DNA of 64,000 bases from Limanda limanda (GCF_963576545.1 NC_083647.1:4011507-4075506); one strand, 5' to 3'. Shown: positions 53,701 through 60,530, counted from the first letter of the stretch. Numbers and translations are program-made. The notes: generated by a model not told the origin, from the sequence alone.

Positions 53701-54227
53701 GGAAATGTGTCATACTGCTGCAGAGGAAACACAGCTGCAGCAGTTGGTGATACTTTGATTCAAAGACAATAAGGATTTTGCACAAATGATCCAATACTTA
53801 AGTTAGGAAACACACTGAAGCAATGTACACCATCATACCATGTATAAAATATATATCAGAAAGGTTTGCCTCATTTCCCCTCTTATTGTCCACTCCACCT
53901 GTTTCTCGTCTAGATACATATGTTAAGCTGACCTTACTGAACTCCATGGGTCACGAGATGTCCAAGTGTAAGACATCCATCTGTCGGGGTCAGCCCAACC
54001 CAACCTACAAAGAGACGTTTGTATTCCAGGTAGCTCTTTTCCAGCTATCGGACGTCACGCTCATCCTCTCCGTCTACAACAAGCGCAGCATGAAGCGCAA
54101 AGAAATGATTGGTTGGATTTCACTCGGCCTCAACAGCTCCGGAGAGGAGGAGCTCACCCACTGGACACAGATGAAAGAGTCCAAAGGACAGCAGGTTTGC
54201 CGCTGGCACAGTTTGCTGGAGTCCTAA
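14714..54227 (+). CDS. syt14: Synaptotagmin-14, complete gene with eight coding exons
   Basis: Join of 14714-14726, 27322-27369, 33541-33693, 38446-38673, 47483-47754, 47842-48291, 49194-49383 and 53914-54227: 1668 bases, 555 residues plus stop, with every junction GT..AG and frame-consistent. The start MAIDGGER and the end WHSLLES match the synaptotagmin-14 pattern, and the related SYT16 lacks this N-terminus. Residues 25-46 form one membrane segment after a short N-terminal part with Cys10 and Cys17. A Ser/Asp/Glu-rich linker (about 72-238) contains the [16 protein letters not shown] motif. C2A is about 260-380 and C2B about 417-550. Calcium-binding aspartates of loop 1 are replaced in both C2 domains (TGNFSWQ in C2A, LAANKPPNTY in C2B), as known for this calcium-independent member. 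Its role is in membrane traffic, and the human gene is linked to cerebellar ataxia. Which teleost duplicate (a or b) this is cannot be told. Confidence 0.95.
16240..16300 (+). repeat. tRNA-type SINE fragment
   Basis: AGAAGGTTGGTGGTTTGATC resembles the B-box part of a tRNA-derived SINE and is followed by the fish SINE phrase around TGCTGAAGTGT. It is a short, diverged fragment without a recognisable tail. Confidence 0.45.
18797..18945 (+). mobile_element. tRNA-derived SINE with L2-type 3' tail
   Basis: The B-box-like GGCTCGAATCC and the common fish SINE phrase GAAGTGTCCTTGGGCAAGATG are followed by GTCGCTTTGGATAAAAGCGTC, the same 3' tail as in the L2-type LINE ends of this window. A shared tail suggests mobilisation by that LINE family. 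Confidence 0.7.
20650..21260 (+). repeat. Diverged tandem duplication, unit 1
   Basis: Collinear with 22340-22990: shared blocks include AATCAATTA..., ATGTCTGTCTG, GGATCCAGATGA/TGATCCAGATGA, ATGATCT...TTAACCTGG, and AGCAGATCCCATG followed by AGTGGTAGAATACA. An open stretch beginning near 20884 is not kept in the second unit, so it is not called as an exon. Confidence 0.65.
22340..22990 (+). repeat. Diverged tandem duplication, unit 2
   Basis: Second copy of the 20650-21260 segment, offset by about 1.7 kb in the same orientation. It carries many substitutions and indels, so the duplication is not recent, or both units are old members of one repeat family. Confidence 0.65.
23870..24225 (-). 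mobile_element. L2-type LINE 3' end
   Basis: On the minus strand it reads the C-terminal piece of a non-LTR reverse transcriptase protein ([16 protein letters not shown], then [11 protein letters not shown]). A 3' UTR follows that ends in GTCGCTTTGGATAAAAGCGTC and AGCTAAATT. The copy is 5'-truncated, as expected from target-primed reverse transcription. Confidence 0.8.
27322..27369 (+). CDS. syt14: syt14 coding exon 2 (48 bases)
   Basis: The acceptor TCTTTCCAG ends at 27321 and the donor AAAAG|GTAGGG follows 27369. It encodes residues 5-20 ([16 protein letters not shown]) and the first base of Val21. Two cysteines lie just before the membrane segment and are plausible acylation sites, though nothing in the sequence proves this. 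Confidence 0.93.
28990..29047. repeat. hAT-like MITE terminus
   Basis: The stretch ending TTAACTTGCCCAGCCCTA resembles the right end of fish hAT nonautonomous elements, whose termini carry CAGGGCTGGGCAA. The partner end was not found nearby, so this is a truncated or diverged copy. Confidence 0.4.
29575..29690 (+). repeat. Dispersed fish repeat, copy A
   Basis: ACTTCAGCCAGCCACCAGG followed by CTTTGGCTTCACTTTT recurs at 39765-39825 (CTACAGCCAGCCACCAGG, TTTGGCTTCACTTTT). This is an interspersed element of unknown class. Confidence 0.6.
29706..29746. repeat. AT microsatellite
   Basis: TA dinucleotide run, interrupted once by an extra A. Confidence 0.9.
32348..32385. repeat. Perfect 14-bp inverted repeat (hairpin)
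   Basis: ATATTAGCCTCATG and its exact complement CATGAGGCTAATAT are separated by 10 bases. The stem does not extend beyond 14 bp and there is no T-run, so neither a microRNA precursor nor a terminator is supported. Confidence 0.8.
33541..33693 (+). CDS. syt14: syt14 coding exon 3, membrane segment
   Basis: The acceptor TGTTTTTCAG ends at 33540 and the donor is AAAG|GTAAAG. It starts VSPEVLGF and contains the hydrophobic segment [18 protein letters not shown], followed by Asn-Asn-Lys. This is the single transmembrane helix of synaptotagmin-14, with C2 domains predicted on the cytosolic side. Confidence 0.95.
35729..36256 (+). mobile_element. TTAA DNA transposon derivative with exon-like start
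   Basis: The left end TTAAAGGGACTCTTACCTTT and the right end AAAGGTAAGAGTCCCTTTAA are long inverted repeats that continue into TGTTGCATTT on the left and its complement on the right, bounded by TTAA. Inside, a GC-rich stretch near 35770-35935 has an ATG followed by Asp-Ser-Asp-Ser-Glu-Ala-Pro and then GTAAGT, like the first coding exon of a transposase. This suggests an internally deleted copy of an autonomous element with an intron. Confidence 0.75.
36940..37563 (+). mobile_element. L2-type LINE 3' end (longest copy)
   Basis: Reads the reverse-transcriptase C-terminal region in pieces ([29 protein letters not shown] after a stop; then MVKRYT...WWNELP...LKTHLF). A 3' UTR follows with GTCGCTTTGGATAAAAGCGTC and an ATGTA-type tail. 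The frame is broken by a stop at the IRPHLI*NAAA position and by deletions, so it is a dead 5'-truncated copy. Confidence 0.85.
37710..38054. mobile_element. TTAA-flanked MITE
   Basis: TTAAAGGTTCTGTGTGTAAG at the left and its imperfect complement ending CAAACTGAACCTTTAA at the right, bounded by TTAA. The length is 345 bases with no open frame. The body with CCACTAGATGTCACTAAATT is a common fish MITE type. Confidence 0.82.
38446..38673 (+). CDS. syt14: syt14 coding exon 4, acidic linker
   Basis: The acceptor CCAAACAG ends at 38445 and the donor GACG|GTAGGT follows 38673. It encodes [16 protein letters not shown] and the family-typical [17 protein letters not shown]. The run of Ser next to Asp/Glu suggests casein kinase 2 sites; this is inference. 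Phase is 1 at both ends. Confidence 0.95.
39460..39620 (+). repeat. Dispersed fish repeat with TTAGCGTAGCTTAGCATAA core
   Basis: The segment with CCAGAGTTAGTTAAG, GGTTAGCGTAGCTTAGCATA and AGCTAGCCAAAAGGTAACAA matches a widespread fish interspersed repeat from memory of its sequence. Related fragments appear at 51075-51180 and, reversed, at 51670-51760. Confidence 0.55.
39750..39850 (+). repeat. Dispersed fish repeat, copy B
   Basis: Second copy of the element at 29575-29690, sharing CAGCCAGCCACCAGG and TTTGGCTTCACTTTT in the same order and spacing. Confidence 0.6.
40826..41233 (+). mobile_element. L2-type LINE 3' end
   Basis: Starts within the protein end (CGACTCGTTGCTCCTTCACT), continues with the WWNELP-equivalent segment and [11 protein letters not shown], and then the shared 3' UTR, GTCGCTTTGGATAAAAGCGTC and an ATGTA repeat tail. 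It is a 5'-truncated, inactive copy. Confidence 0.82.
43337..43362. repeat. GT microsatellite
   Basis: Uninterrupted TG dinucleotide run of about 26 bases. Confidence 0.9.
44430..45060. promoter_or_regulatory. Candidate intronic regulatory block
   Basis: About 600 bases of balanced composition, free of recognised repeats, inside an otherwise AT-rich and repeat-laden intron. It includes ATTACGTCATCAT (CREB/ATF-like) near 44821. Open frames on both strands lack any domain. Its function as an enhancer is inferred only from texture and position. Confidence 0.25.
46170..46692 (+). mobile_element. L2-type LINE 3' end
   Basis: Begins with [18 protein letters not shown], continues through [20 protein letters not shown], a frame break near 46355, and the WWNELP segment, and ends with the shared 3' UTR and ATGTA-type tail. 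The tail motif has lost the GATAAAA part (GCTTTGGAGCGTCAGC). Confidence 0.82.
46735..46785 (-). repeat. RTE/SINE-type 3' tail fragment
   Basis: On the minus strand: AATTTCCCTCGGGATCAATAAAGTATCCATCTA, a tail type common to fish RTE-like retrotransposons and their SINEs. Only the tail is recognisable. A related tail in plus orientation (GGATCAATAAAGT) lies at 50050-50105. Confidence 0.5.
47483..47754 (+). CDS. syt14: syt14 coding exon 5, linker
   Basis: The acceptor CTTCTGCCCAG ends at 47482 and the donor GAG|GTAAAT follows 47754. It encodes [20 protein letters not shown] and ends with the conserved [17 protein letters not shown] block before C2A. The proline-rich stretch is a hallmark shared with SYT16. 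Confidence 0.96.
47842..48291 (+). CDS. syt14: syt14 coding exon 6, C2A domain
   Basis: An 87-base intron precedes it. The acceptor CTCTTTAG ends at 47841 and the donor CTG|GTGAGT follows 48291. The 150 codons carry C2[19 protein letters not shown] opens the first strands, and [12 protein letters not shown] and [14 protein letters not shown] are later strands. Loop residues that bind calcium in classical synaptotagmins are not acidic here. Confidence 0.96.
48292..49193 (+). other. syt14: syt14 intron 6 (902 bases)
   Basis: Separates the C2A exon from the inter-C2 linker exon. No repeat or further exon is evident; mostly AT-rich sequence. Confidence 0.85.
49194..49383 (+). CDS. syt14: syt14 coding exon 7, inter-C2 linker and start of C2B
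   Basis: The acceptor CACTCTCAG ends at 49193 and the donor CCCA|GTAAGT follows 49383. It encodes the serine-rich linker ([17 protein letters not shown]) and the first strands of C2B ([19 protein letters not shown]). The last base A completes Asn with exon 8, giving PPNTYVKL. Confidence 0.95.
49384..53913 (+). other. syt14: syt14 intron 7 (4.5 kb)
   Basis: No exon is supported. It contains an old repeat built of ATGAGAATAAAGT-type phrases (49600-49800 and 50270-50310), an RTE-like tail (50050-50105), fragments of the repeat seen at 39460 (51075-51180 and 51670-51760), and a less repetitive block at 52440-52930 whose open frame has no recognisable domain. Confidence 0.8.
53914..54227 (+). CDS. 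syt14: syt14 coding exon 8, rest of C2B and stop
   Basis: The acceptor TCTCGTCTAG ends at 53913 and the TAA stop is at 54225-54227. It encodes [19 protein letters not shown], the [12 protein letters not shown] strand, [19 protein letters not shown] and the C-terminal WHSLLES. A possible internal donor CAG|GTTTGC at 54194/54195 lies on a codon boundary near the end (see findings). Confidence 0.95.
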
Positions 54228-54963
54228 CAGCAACAGAAGAGTTCGATGAGGGAGTGCTTAGGGGTAACTGCACAGAGCAGTTGTTGTCCCAAAGGAGCGA
54301 GACATGGATTCAGCAGGGAAAGAGGAATGTTACAGGACCATGTGTTCAGTTTTTAATCACAGCATAGCATAAGAATTTTCATGGCACTGTGTCTAAACTC
54401 ACATTGACAACCATTGATTAATAGTATGGAAAGAAATGTGATGTCAAGGGACACTCTGTCCTTGAACTGGTTAACATATATAGCCTGTTCCTAGAGGCAG
54501 GTCCTTGATAATATTCATGAGAAAATGAAAGTCTGGTAAATTAGTGTACCCACACCTCTGGCTCAAACATCGGATAATCCTTAATCTTCTGATAGAGGCT
54601 TTAATTATGATCCTTGAGCAAGTTTTGAAGGTCTCAGAGCCAAAATCATTAGTGTTCTGTGCATTTAAAGATCAAGTTTATGTGATTTAATTTAACCTTT
54701 ACTTAAGAAAAGCCACAATAGAAAATAAATGGCCATTGCTCAAGTCAGCAAATTCCTAGTTACTTTAATGTTTAAGTCACAGTTTAATGAAAATTAGTTG
54801 TGATCGCCTTCTTACTTGCCCAGTGAGCTCATGTTACATAAGCTACTAGATATAGCACATATTTGGACAGAATTTTGATAATTTTTTAATCAGAAAAAGT
54901 CATTTTGCTTTGAAAAGGGTACATTATGTGTTGAAAATATTAACGTTTGTGTTATATTCGCAG

Positions 54964-55101
54964 GCATTCAAACTGTGGTGGAAGATCATTTTCACAGTCT
55001 ATTTTGCTAGATATGCAAGGTACGAAGAGGAAAAAGGCAAGACCTCCAAACTGTACGAGAGCAGCGCGGCCAGAAAGATGTCCCATACTGATAGATAGTT
55101 C
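54964..55101 (+). CDS. Possible alternative last exon of syt14
   Basis: After a TTTGTGTTATATTCGCAG acceptor-like sequence ending at 54963, an open stretch of 45 codons runs to a TAG at 55099-55101. It starts AFKLWWKIIFTVYFARYARY and continues with a highly charged tail rich in Lys, Glu, Ser and Arg. It begins on a codon boundary. The last syt14 exon contains a donor-like CAG|GTTTGC at 54194/54195, also on a codon boundary. Joining the two would replace the final ten residues of C2B with this tail. Composition (few rare codons, an aromatic/basic helix, then a charged end) looks coding. I do not recognise the protein. It could also be chance or an exon of another gene. Confidence 0.3.
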
Positions 55102-56442
55102 ATTGCTCTAATTTCACCGTAACTTTAATTTCAAGTATTTTTCATATCACAGTGAAGTGATTTGAAACATATAATGGGGCTTTAAGCAATTTTCATTTTT
55201 CATACATTTTTGCACATCTTGCTAGCTTACCGTAGCAACTATATTGTTAAGGAAGTAAATCAGGCAGCACCAGAGCCATTTAGCTCTGAATTTCACCAGA
55301 TGTCGGTTGCTTAAGCCAGATGTGTGGTTACATTAGGCTACCATCAATACGTAAACTACTCCGTTAATTATTTATCAATTAGAATCAAGTCATTACTAGG
55401 GATTAGAAACATAAACACACCGGCACAAAACAAGTTTCATTAATTTAACAAATATCTAGGAAAAATCACCCATTTTACTTTGTGTAATTTGCCAGTTGTT
55501 TCAGTCAAACATATGCAGGACTCTACCGATCGAGGAACATTGAAGGATTCTTACAGCCTACAGAGATTTGATTTTGAAGAGTTGAGTCCAAAATAAATTA
55601 AAGTTTGCAACAAATTCTTCTGTCTCAGTCGACACTGCCGCGGTAAAATATCTCAACATTTGTCTGAGCCTCGAACAAAAGGCCACTTGTCTAAATTTAG
55701 ACATCTTTTCGAGCAAGTCAAATTTATGACATCACTGACAGCCACAGTGTCACGGTTGACATGATCCCTGAGAGTCAGTGAACATTTGATATTTTTGGAA
55801 ACTATACTTTACGGATGTACTGACTGAGATGTGTAAACATGGTTTGTAGTTACTGTGGTGGTTTGATAATCTTGAGTTTTCATCGACCAATCAACAGCTG
55901 CAGTGAATGGCAAGGACATTTGGTAAGGAATCTCAAGACACAGATGTTACAGATGTCTCTTGGATAAAAATAACTTATTGACACATCACAGAGTAAATTA
56001 ACAGGTGAGAAGAAAAAATTTACCTGTTACTCTCTATTGCCTACTTTGGTGCTATGTCAGTGCTGTGGCTGCACACACACAGAATCCCTTGCCTTATGCT
56101 TTAGTCAGTTCACACATTATTTCAAGTAGACCAAGTTGAAAAACGGACACGGACACACCCTCAGACCACAAACACCTGCATCTATGATTGCAGAAAGCAT
56201 ACACACATGGACACGCACAGGCACACATACACAGTACAGCACCGGTCAACCTTACTAAAGGAAGTTCAGACTGTTTTCATAGGAGCCTCAGAATGCAGAC
56301 TGTGGGTTATGGGTTGTATTCTTCGCCGTGGACACTTGCTCACTTAATTTAATTTACAGTCGACAACTAACAAATACACATATACTTCTTATTGTGCCTG
56401 TAGTTGTGTTGAAAACTAGCTTTGTGCAGTGTTACCAAGAGC

Positions 56443-56474
56443 GTGTGTGTGTGTGTGTGTGCGTGTGTGTGTGT
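56443..56474. repeat. GT microsatellite
   Basis: TG dinucleotide run with one GC interruption. Confidence 0.9.
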
Positions 56475-56998
56475 TGAATGGGAAGGTGCAGTAAAGGGAG
56501 CTTAGGGGGCTGTGATATCAGTAGTTGTTTCATTTTCTTGCTGGGTGTGATCATTTATAACTTTGATTGCTGGTATTTAGAACAAAACAATACACTTCTT
56601 GATTGTCATACATTTTATATACAGTAAATGTTTTCTTATCTATTTTTGTAACGATAATGGGGAAGAAATTGTGTCAAGACAGTTATTAGTGAAATATTAA
56701 CCAACTCTGTGAGCAATACAATTGTGGATTGCTTCTCGTAACGCAATTTTGTCTCATAGCAGCTGGTCCTCTTTACATTCTCTGAAAAGCCACAGAGCGC
56801 TGTGATGGAGACCAGGGGAGCTCATGTCAAACCAATCTGTCAAGACTTCTTAGCTTTGATGCTTTGGAACAGCGTGAATCAAAAGCACAGCCATTACAGC
56901 ACAAAGGTGAAACACACCATGTGAAAGACTTAAAGTGAAATCGGTCGTACATATATCATTTGCATCCAGGATAGTATTGTAAATCCACTGTTCCATAA

Positions 56999-57561
56999 TG
57001 TTACGGACCTATAAGAAATGGCTCGTGAGGCCCGGAACACATCAAATAAACGAATCAGAAACAACTGTTGCCACTAAATAATAACAAATGTTTATTGGTT
57101 GAAACAAACAAATATTTAGAAAGGCAACAAACCAAAAGGGTTGGAGGTTCCCGGCCAAAACAAACAAAAGAGAGGGGAACACTGAGCCAGCCATCGGCCG
57201 TCGAAGTCAGTGTTCACCCCCGAACTAAGTCTGCCTAAATAACCCACTACCTAAATGAAAGAAAAAGGTTATCCGAAAACAGGACTACCGGGAACCCCCG
57301 AACCAACTACCAACATAACAAAAGCTCAAAAGGACTTCTGGCATGGGGGAAAACGGAGCCTCGGTCTCCTCACCCGTTCACCTGCATGGAAGAATAGAGA
57401 GAGAGAAAGAAATTCACAGCCTCCTTAAGTCAGCTCCAGCTGACGAGGTGATGAGTCTCACCTGAGGACTGGCTGCGTGGAGAGAGAGAGAAAGGTGGAG
57501 AGAGGCACAAACACACACACACATTCTCACACAGAGCCCCACCTCCTGGCCACACGTAACA
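56999..57561 (-). repeat. LTR, minus orientation (3' LTR of the pol frame)
   Basis: On the minus strand it begins TGTTACGTGTGGCC and ends GGTCCGTAACA, with short terminal inverted repeats TGTTACG/CGTAACA. It lies directly after a purine-rich GGGTGGGGG tract downstream of the pol stop, so it is the 3' LTR for that frame. It includes AATAAA in minus sense near its end. Confidence 0.93.
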
Positions 57562-57644
57562 CCCCCACCCAGAGCTTGTGAATAGCCGGGGGCAAACGTG
57601 AAGACCAGGGAGGAAGGAAAAAAAAAACAACACATTCACAAGAC

Positions 57645-59606
57645 CTAACACCGTGACAACGTGTCGGCCAGGACGTTGTCCCGCCCCTTCACATGCCGAA
57701 TGACCACGTTAAAGGACTGCAGGAAGAGCGCCCAGCGCATTAACCTCTGGTTAGTGTTCCGCATCTGATTCACAAAACCTAAAGGATTGTGGTCCGTATA
57801 CACAACAGTTGGCGAACTCGCGGAACCCACATAAACTTCAAAGTGGCTCAGCGCCAGGACCAAGGCCAACGCCTCCTTCTCAATAGTAGAGTACACGCGC
57901 TGGTGTTTGTTGAACTTCTTGGAGAAGTAAGAGACGGGATGTTCAACCCCGTCCCCCCCCTCCTGAAGCAGAACAGCACCCGCACCCGCATCACTGGCAT
58001 CAACAGACAGTTTAAATGGACGATCAAACACAGGGGCACACAGGACTGGGGCCGTAGTCAACAAAGCCTTAATACCGTCAAAAGCACGCTGACAGCCCTC
58101 AGTCCAGCGAAAACACACCTTCGGGCTCAACAAGTCAGTGAGGGAAGCAGCTACCGCAGAAAAGTTCTTACAAAAACTACGGTAGTAGCCCGCCATCCCC
58201 AGAAACCGGCGCAGTTCCCGCCGTGAACGAGGGACAGGGAAAGAAAGAATAGCCTCCACCTTGGAGTGCACCGGCCTGACTTGTCCCCGACCAACCACTT
58301 TGCCCAAATAGGTCACTGTCGCCTGGCCAAACTCGCACTTAACAAGGTTTAAAGTAAGATTGGCGTCACGCAAACGCCCAAACACAGAATACAGCTGCTG
58401 AATGTGCTCGTCCCAGGACCCAGAATACACAACAATGTCGTCCAAATATGCCTCACAACCAGAAAGACCAGACAACACAATATTCACCAGCCGCTGAAAA
58501 GTTGCTGGCGCATTACGCATGCCAAACGGCATCACAGTGTACTGAAGGAAAGCGTCTGGAGTCACAAAAGCAGAAATTTCTTTCGCCCGAGGAGTCAGTG
58601 GCACCTGCCAATATCCCTTTAACAGGTCAAGTTTGGTTACATACTTGGCACCGCCAACATTATCCACACAATCCTCAACTCGGGGAAGAGGATAACAATC
58701 AGGCCTAGTGACTCCATTCACTTTCCTAAAGTCTGTACAGAACCGGTCTGAGCCATCAGATTTCATAGCCAGCAGACAGGGAGAACTCCAGGGACTACAG
58801 CTGGGTTCAGCAATACCGTGGCCCAACATGTAGTCCACCTGCTTCTGCAAGCGTGCACGTTTTTCTGGATTAACTCTGTAGGCATGTTGTTTAATCGGAA
58901 ACGAATCTCCTACTTCAACATCATGTTGCAGCACCTGGGTCTGAGAGGGCACATCAGAGAACAGTGACATATGTGAACCAATCAAACGGACCACATCCTC
59001 ACCCTGAGACGGAGGCAGATGCGAAACACAACCATCAAGATTAACCAGCAGTTCAGAGTTCTTCAAACGCCCATGAACAACAGCACTGGACAAGGCAACG
59101 ACATCACCATCAAAATCCAACTCCTCAGACTCCGGCAAATCGGCACCGGACAGCGCCACAGCCGCCTCACCCTGATCAATCACTTCAGCACCGGACAGCG
59201 CCACAACAGATTTCAATACAACAGGGGAGGGTGAAACAGACCCTCGCTCCAGATAGGGCTTCAACATGTTGATATGACAAAGCCGACTTCGCCTCCTGCG
59301 GTCCGGGGTCGCGACCACATAGTCACGAGCGCCAACCTTCTCCCGGACAACATATGGCCCACTGTAACGTGCCTGTAACGATGAGCCAGGAATGGGCAAC
59401 AGCACCAACACTTTGTCCCCTGGGCTGAAGCTACGGCTCTGCGCATCTTTGTCGAACCAACGCTTCATCTTGCCCTGGGCAACAACCATGCTCTGTTTAG
59501 CCAGCTCACAAGCACGATGAAGTTTTGAACGAAAATCACACACAGAGCCCCACCTCCTGGCCACACGTAACACCCCCACCCAGAGCTTGTGAATAGCCGG
59601 GGGCAA
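57645..59606 (-). CDS. Pol fragment: integrase C-terminus, then RT and RNase H
   Basis: A 653-codon minus-strand frame. Residues 1-23 are read from the duplicated junction and are not original. About 25-120 resemble the integrase C-terminal domain with a GPY motif (83-85) and CHINMLKPYLE. A linker with repeated VALSGA follows (about 134-190). The reverse transcriptase (about 240-430) has LDLLKGYWQVPL and the catalytic YLDD (387-390). RNase H (about 525-650) has the acidic residues D536, E576, D605 and D648 in LSVDAS, YSTIEKE, YTDHNPL and VLADTLSR. The frame stops right after RNase H, close to the LTR. Integrase before RT is the reverse of normal Ty3/gypsy order and typical of Gmr1-like elements. 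The zinc-binding and catalytic parts of integrase are absent, so it is not autonomous. Confidence 0.92.
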   Translation of the reverse strand: MPPAIHKLWVGVLRVARRWGSVCDFRSKLHRACELAKQSMVVAQGKMKRWFDKDAQSRSFSPGDKVLVLLPIPGSSLQARYSGPYVVREKVGARDYVVATPDRRRRSRLCHINMLKPYLERGSVSPSPVVLKSVVALSGAEVIDQGEAAVALSGADLPESEELDFDGDVVALSSAVVHGRLKNSELLVNLDGCVSHLPPSQGEDVVRLIGSHMSLFSDVPSQTQVLQHDVEVGDSFPIKQHAYRVNPEKRARLQKQVDYMLGHGIAEPSCSPWSSPCLLAMKSDGSDRFCTDFRKVNGVTRPDCYPLPRVEDCVDNVGGAKYVTKLDLLKGYWQVPLTPRAKEISAFVTPDAFLQYTVMPFGMRNAPATFQRLVNIVLSGLSGCEAYLDDIVVYSGSWDEHIQQLYSVFGRLRDANLTLNLVKCEFGQATVTYLGKVVGRGQVRPVHSKVEAILSFPVPRSRRELRRFLGMAGYYRSFCKNFSAVAASLTDLLSPKVCFRWTEGCQRAFDGIKALLTTAPVLCAPVFDRPFKLSVDASDAGAGAVLLQEGGDGVEHPVSYFSKKFNKHQRVYSTIEKEALALVLALSHFEVYVGSASSPTVVYTDHNPLGFVNQMRNTNQRLMRWALFLQSFNVVIRHVKGRDNVLADTLSRC

Positions 59607-59666
59607 ACGTGAAGACCAGGGAGGAAGGAAAAAAAAAACAACACATTCACAAGACCTAACACCGTG
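59539..59666 (-). repeat. 128-base duplicate of the pol-end/LTR-start junction
   Basis: Exact or near-exact direct copy of 57528-57655, offset by 2011 bases. On the minus strand it carries the pol stop region, the purine tract and the first 34 bases of the LTR. It joins the integrase tail through a short CACACA overlap on one side and the plus-oriented LTR on the other. Confidence 0.9.
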
Positions 59667-60227
59667 TTACGTGTGGCCAGGAGGTGGGGCTCTGTGTGAG
59701 AATGTGTGTGTGTGTTTGTGCCTCTCTCCACCTTTCTCTCTCTCTCCACGCAGCCAGTCCTCAGGTGAGACTCATCACCTCGTCAGCTGGAGCTGACTTA
59801 AGGAGGCTGTGAATTTCTTTCTCTCTCTCTATTCTTCCATGCAGGTGAACGGGTGAGGAGACCGAGGCTCCGTTTTCCCCCATGCCAGAAGTCCTTTTGA
59901 GCTTTTGTTATGTTGGTAGTTGGTTCGGGGGTTCCCGGTAGTCCTGTTTTCGGATAACCTTTTTCTTTCATTTAGGTAGTGGGTTATTTAGGCAGACTTA
60001 GTTCGGGGGTGAACACTGACTTCGACGGCCGATGGCTGGCTCAGTGTTCCCCTCTCTTTTGTTTGTTTTGGCCGGGAACCTCCAACCCTTTTGGTTTGTT
60101 GCCTTTCTAAATATTTGTTTGTTTCAACCAATAAACATTTGTTATTATTTAGTGGCAACAGTTGTTTCTGATTCGTTTATTTGATGTGTTCCGGGCCTCA
60201 CGAGCCATTTCTTATAGGTCCGTAACA
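59665..60227 (+). repeat. LTR, plus orientation
   Basis: TGTTACGTGTGGCC ... GGTCCGTAACA, 563 bases, the inverted counterpart of 56999-57561. AATAAA at 60130-60135 is the likely polyadenylation signal. A primer binding site follows at once, so this is structurally a 5' LTR pointing away from the pol frame. Confidence 0.93.
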
Positions 60228-60231
60228 TATT

Positions 60232-60249
60232 TGGGGGCTCGTCCGGGAT
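60232..60249 (+). other. Primer binding site, tRNA-Pro type
   Basis: TGGGGGCTCGTCCGGGAT begins four bases after the LTR and equals the well-known proline-tRNA primer site of murine leukaemia virus. It confirms the LTR boundary and orientation. Confidence 0.9.
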
Positions 60250-60525
60250 CACATGTTGGGTCTTCAGTGTTTCTGTTGATTCCAACTGTGAGTGCCGTGT
60301 CTATTGTGATAGGCCGTGTCTAGTTGATTTTGTGGTGTGACTTGGTCGTCACTGACAGAGTTTGTTGGCTTGGACTTCCTAGTGTGGTTGCCAGTGTTTT
60401 TTCGGCCGGCACGTTTGTGCACCATAGTTTTCTTTTTGGTGCTGCTGTGTTTTGCCCTCTTGGGTGGTATTTTTGAGGGAGTAGGTTGGTGAGCGGTCTG
60501 TTTTTTTTGTTTTTTTTCAACAACA
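60250..60525 (+). other. Retrotransposon leader remnant
   Basis: A G/T-rich untranslated leader after the primer site. It ends in a poly-T stretch and CAACAACA before the flanking CATAA. No gag start is reached, so the element is cut off in the leader. Confidence 0.6.
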
Positions 60526-60530
60526 CATAA

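Larger units (their letters stand above)
54228..56993 (+). other. syt14: syt14 3' UTR (proximal part) and flanking DNA
   Basis: Follows the stop codon. It is AT-rich with AATAAA at 54724 and further weak signals. Apart from the exon-like stretch at 54964-55101 and a GT microsatellite (about 56443-56474), nothing else is recognised. How far the mature 3' UTR extends is unclear. Confidence 0.5.
56999..60525 (-). mobile_element. Rearranged Gmr1-like Ty3/gypsy retrotransposon
   Basis: It consists of an LTR in minus orientation (56999-57561), a 3' untranslated part with purine tract, a minus-strand pol frame (57645-59606), a 128-base repeat of the pol-end/LTR-start junction (59539-59666, copy of 57528-57655), an LTR in plus orientation (59665-60227), and then a primer binding site and leader ending about 60525. 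Both LTRs are 563 bases and look nearly identical, so the insertion is young. Gag, protease and the integrase core are missing. The flanking CATAA on both sides (56994-56998 and 60526-60530) could be a target duplication. Inverted LTRs cannot result from ordinary integration; autointegration, template switching or an assembly join are possible. Confidence 0.85.

Noticed and set aside
57789..59234. Plus-strand frames within the retrotransposon
   Set aside because: Antisense shadows of the RT and RNase H frame.
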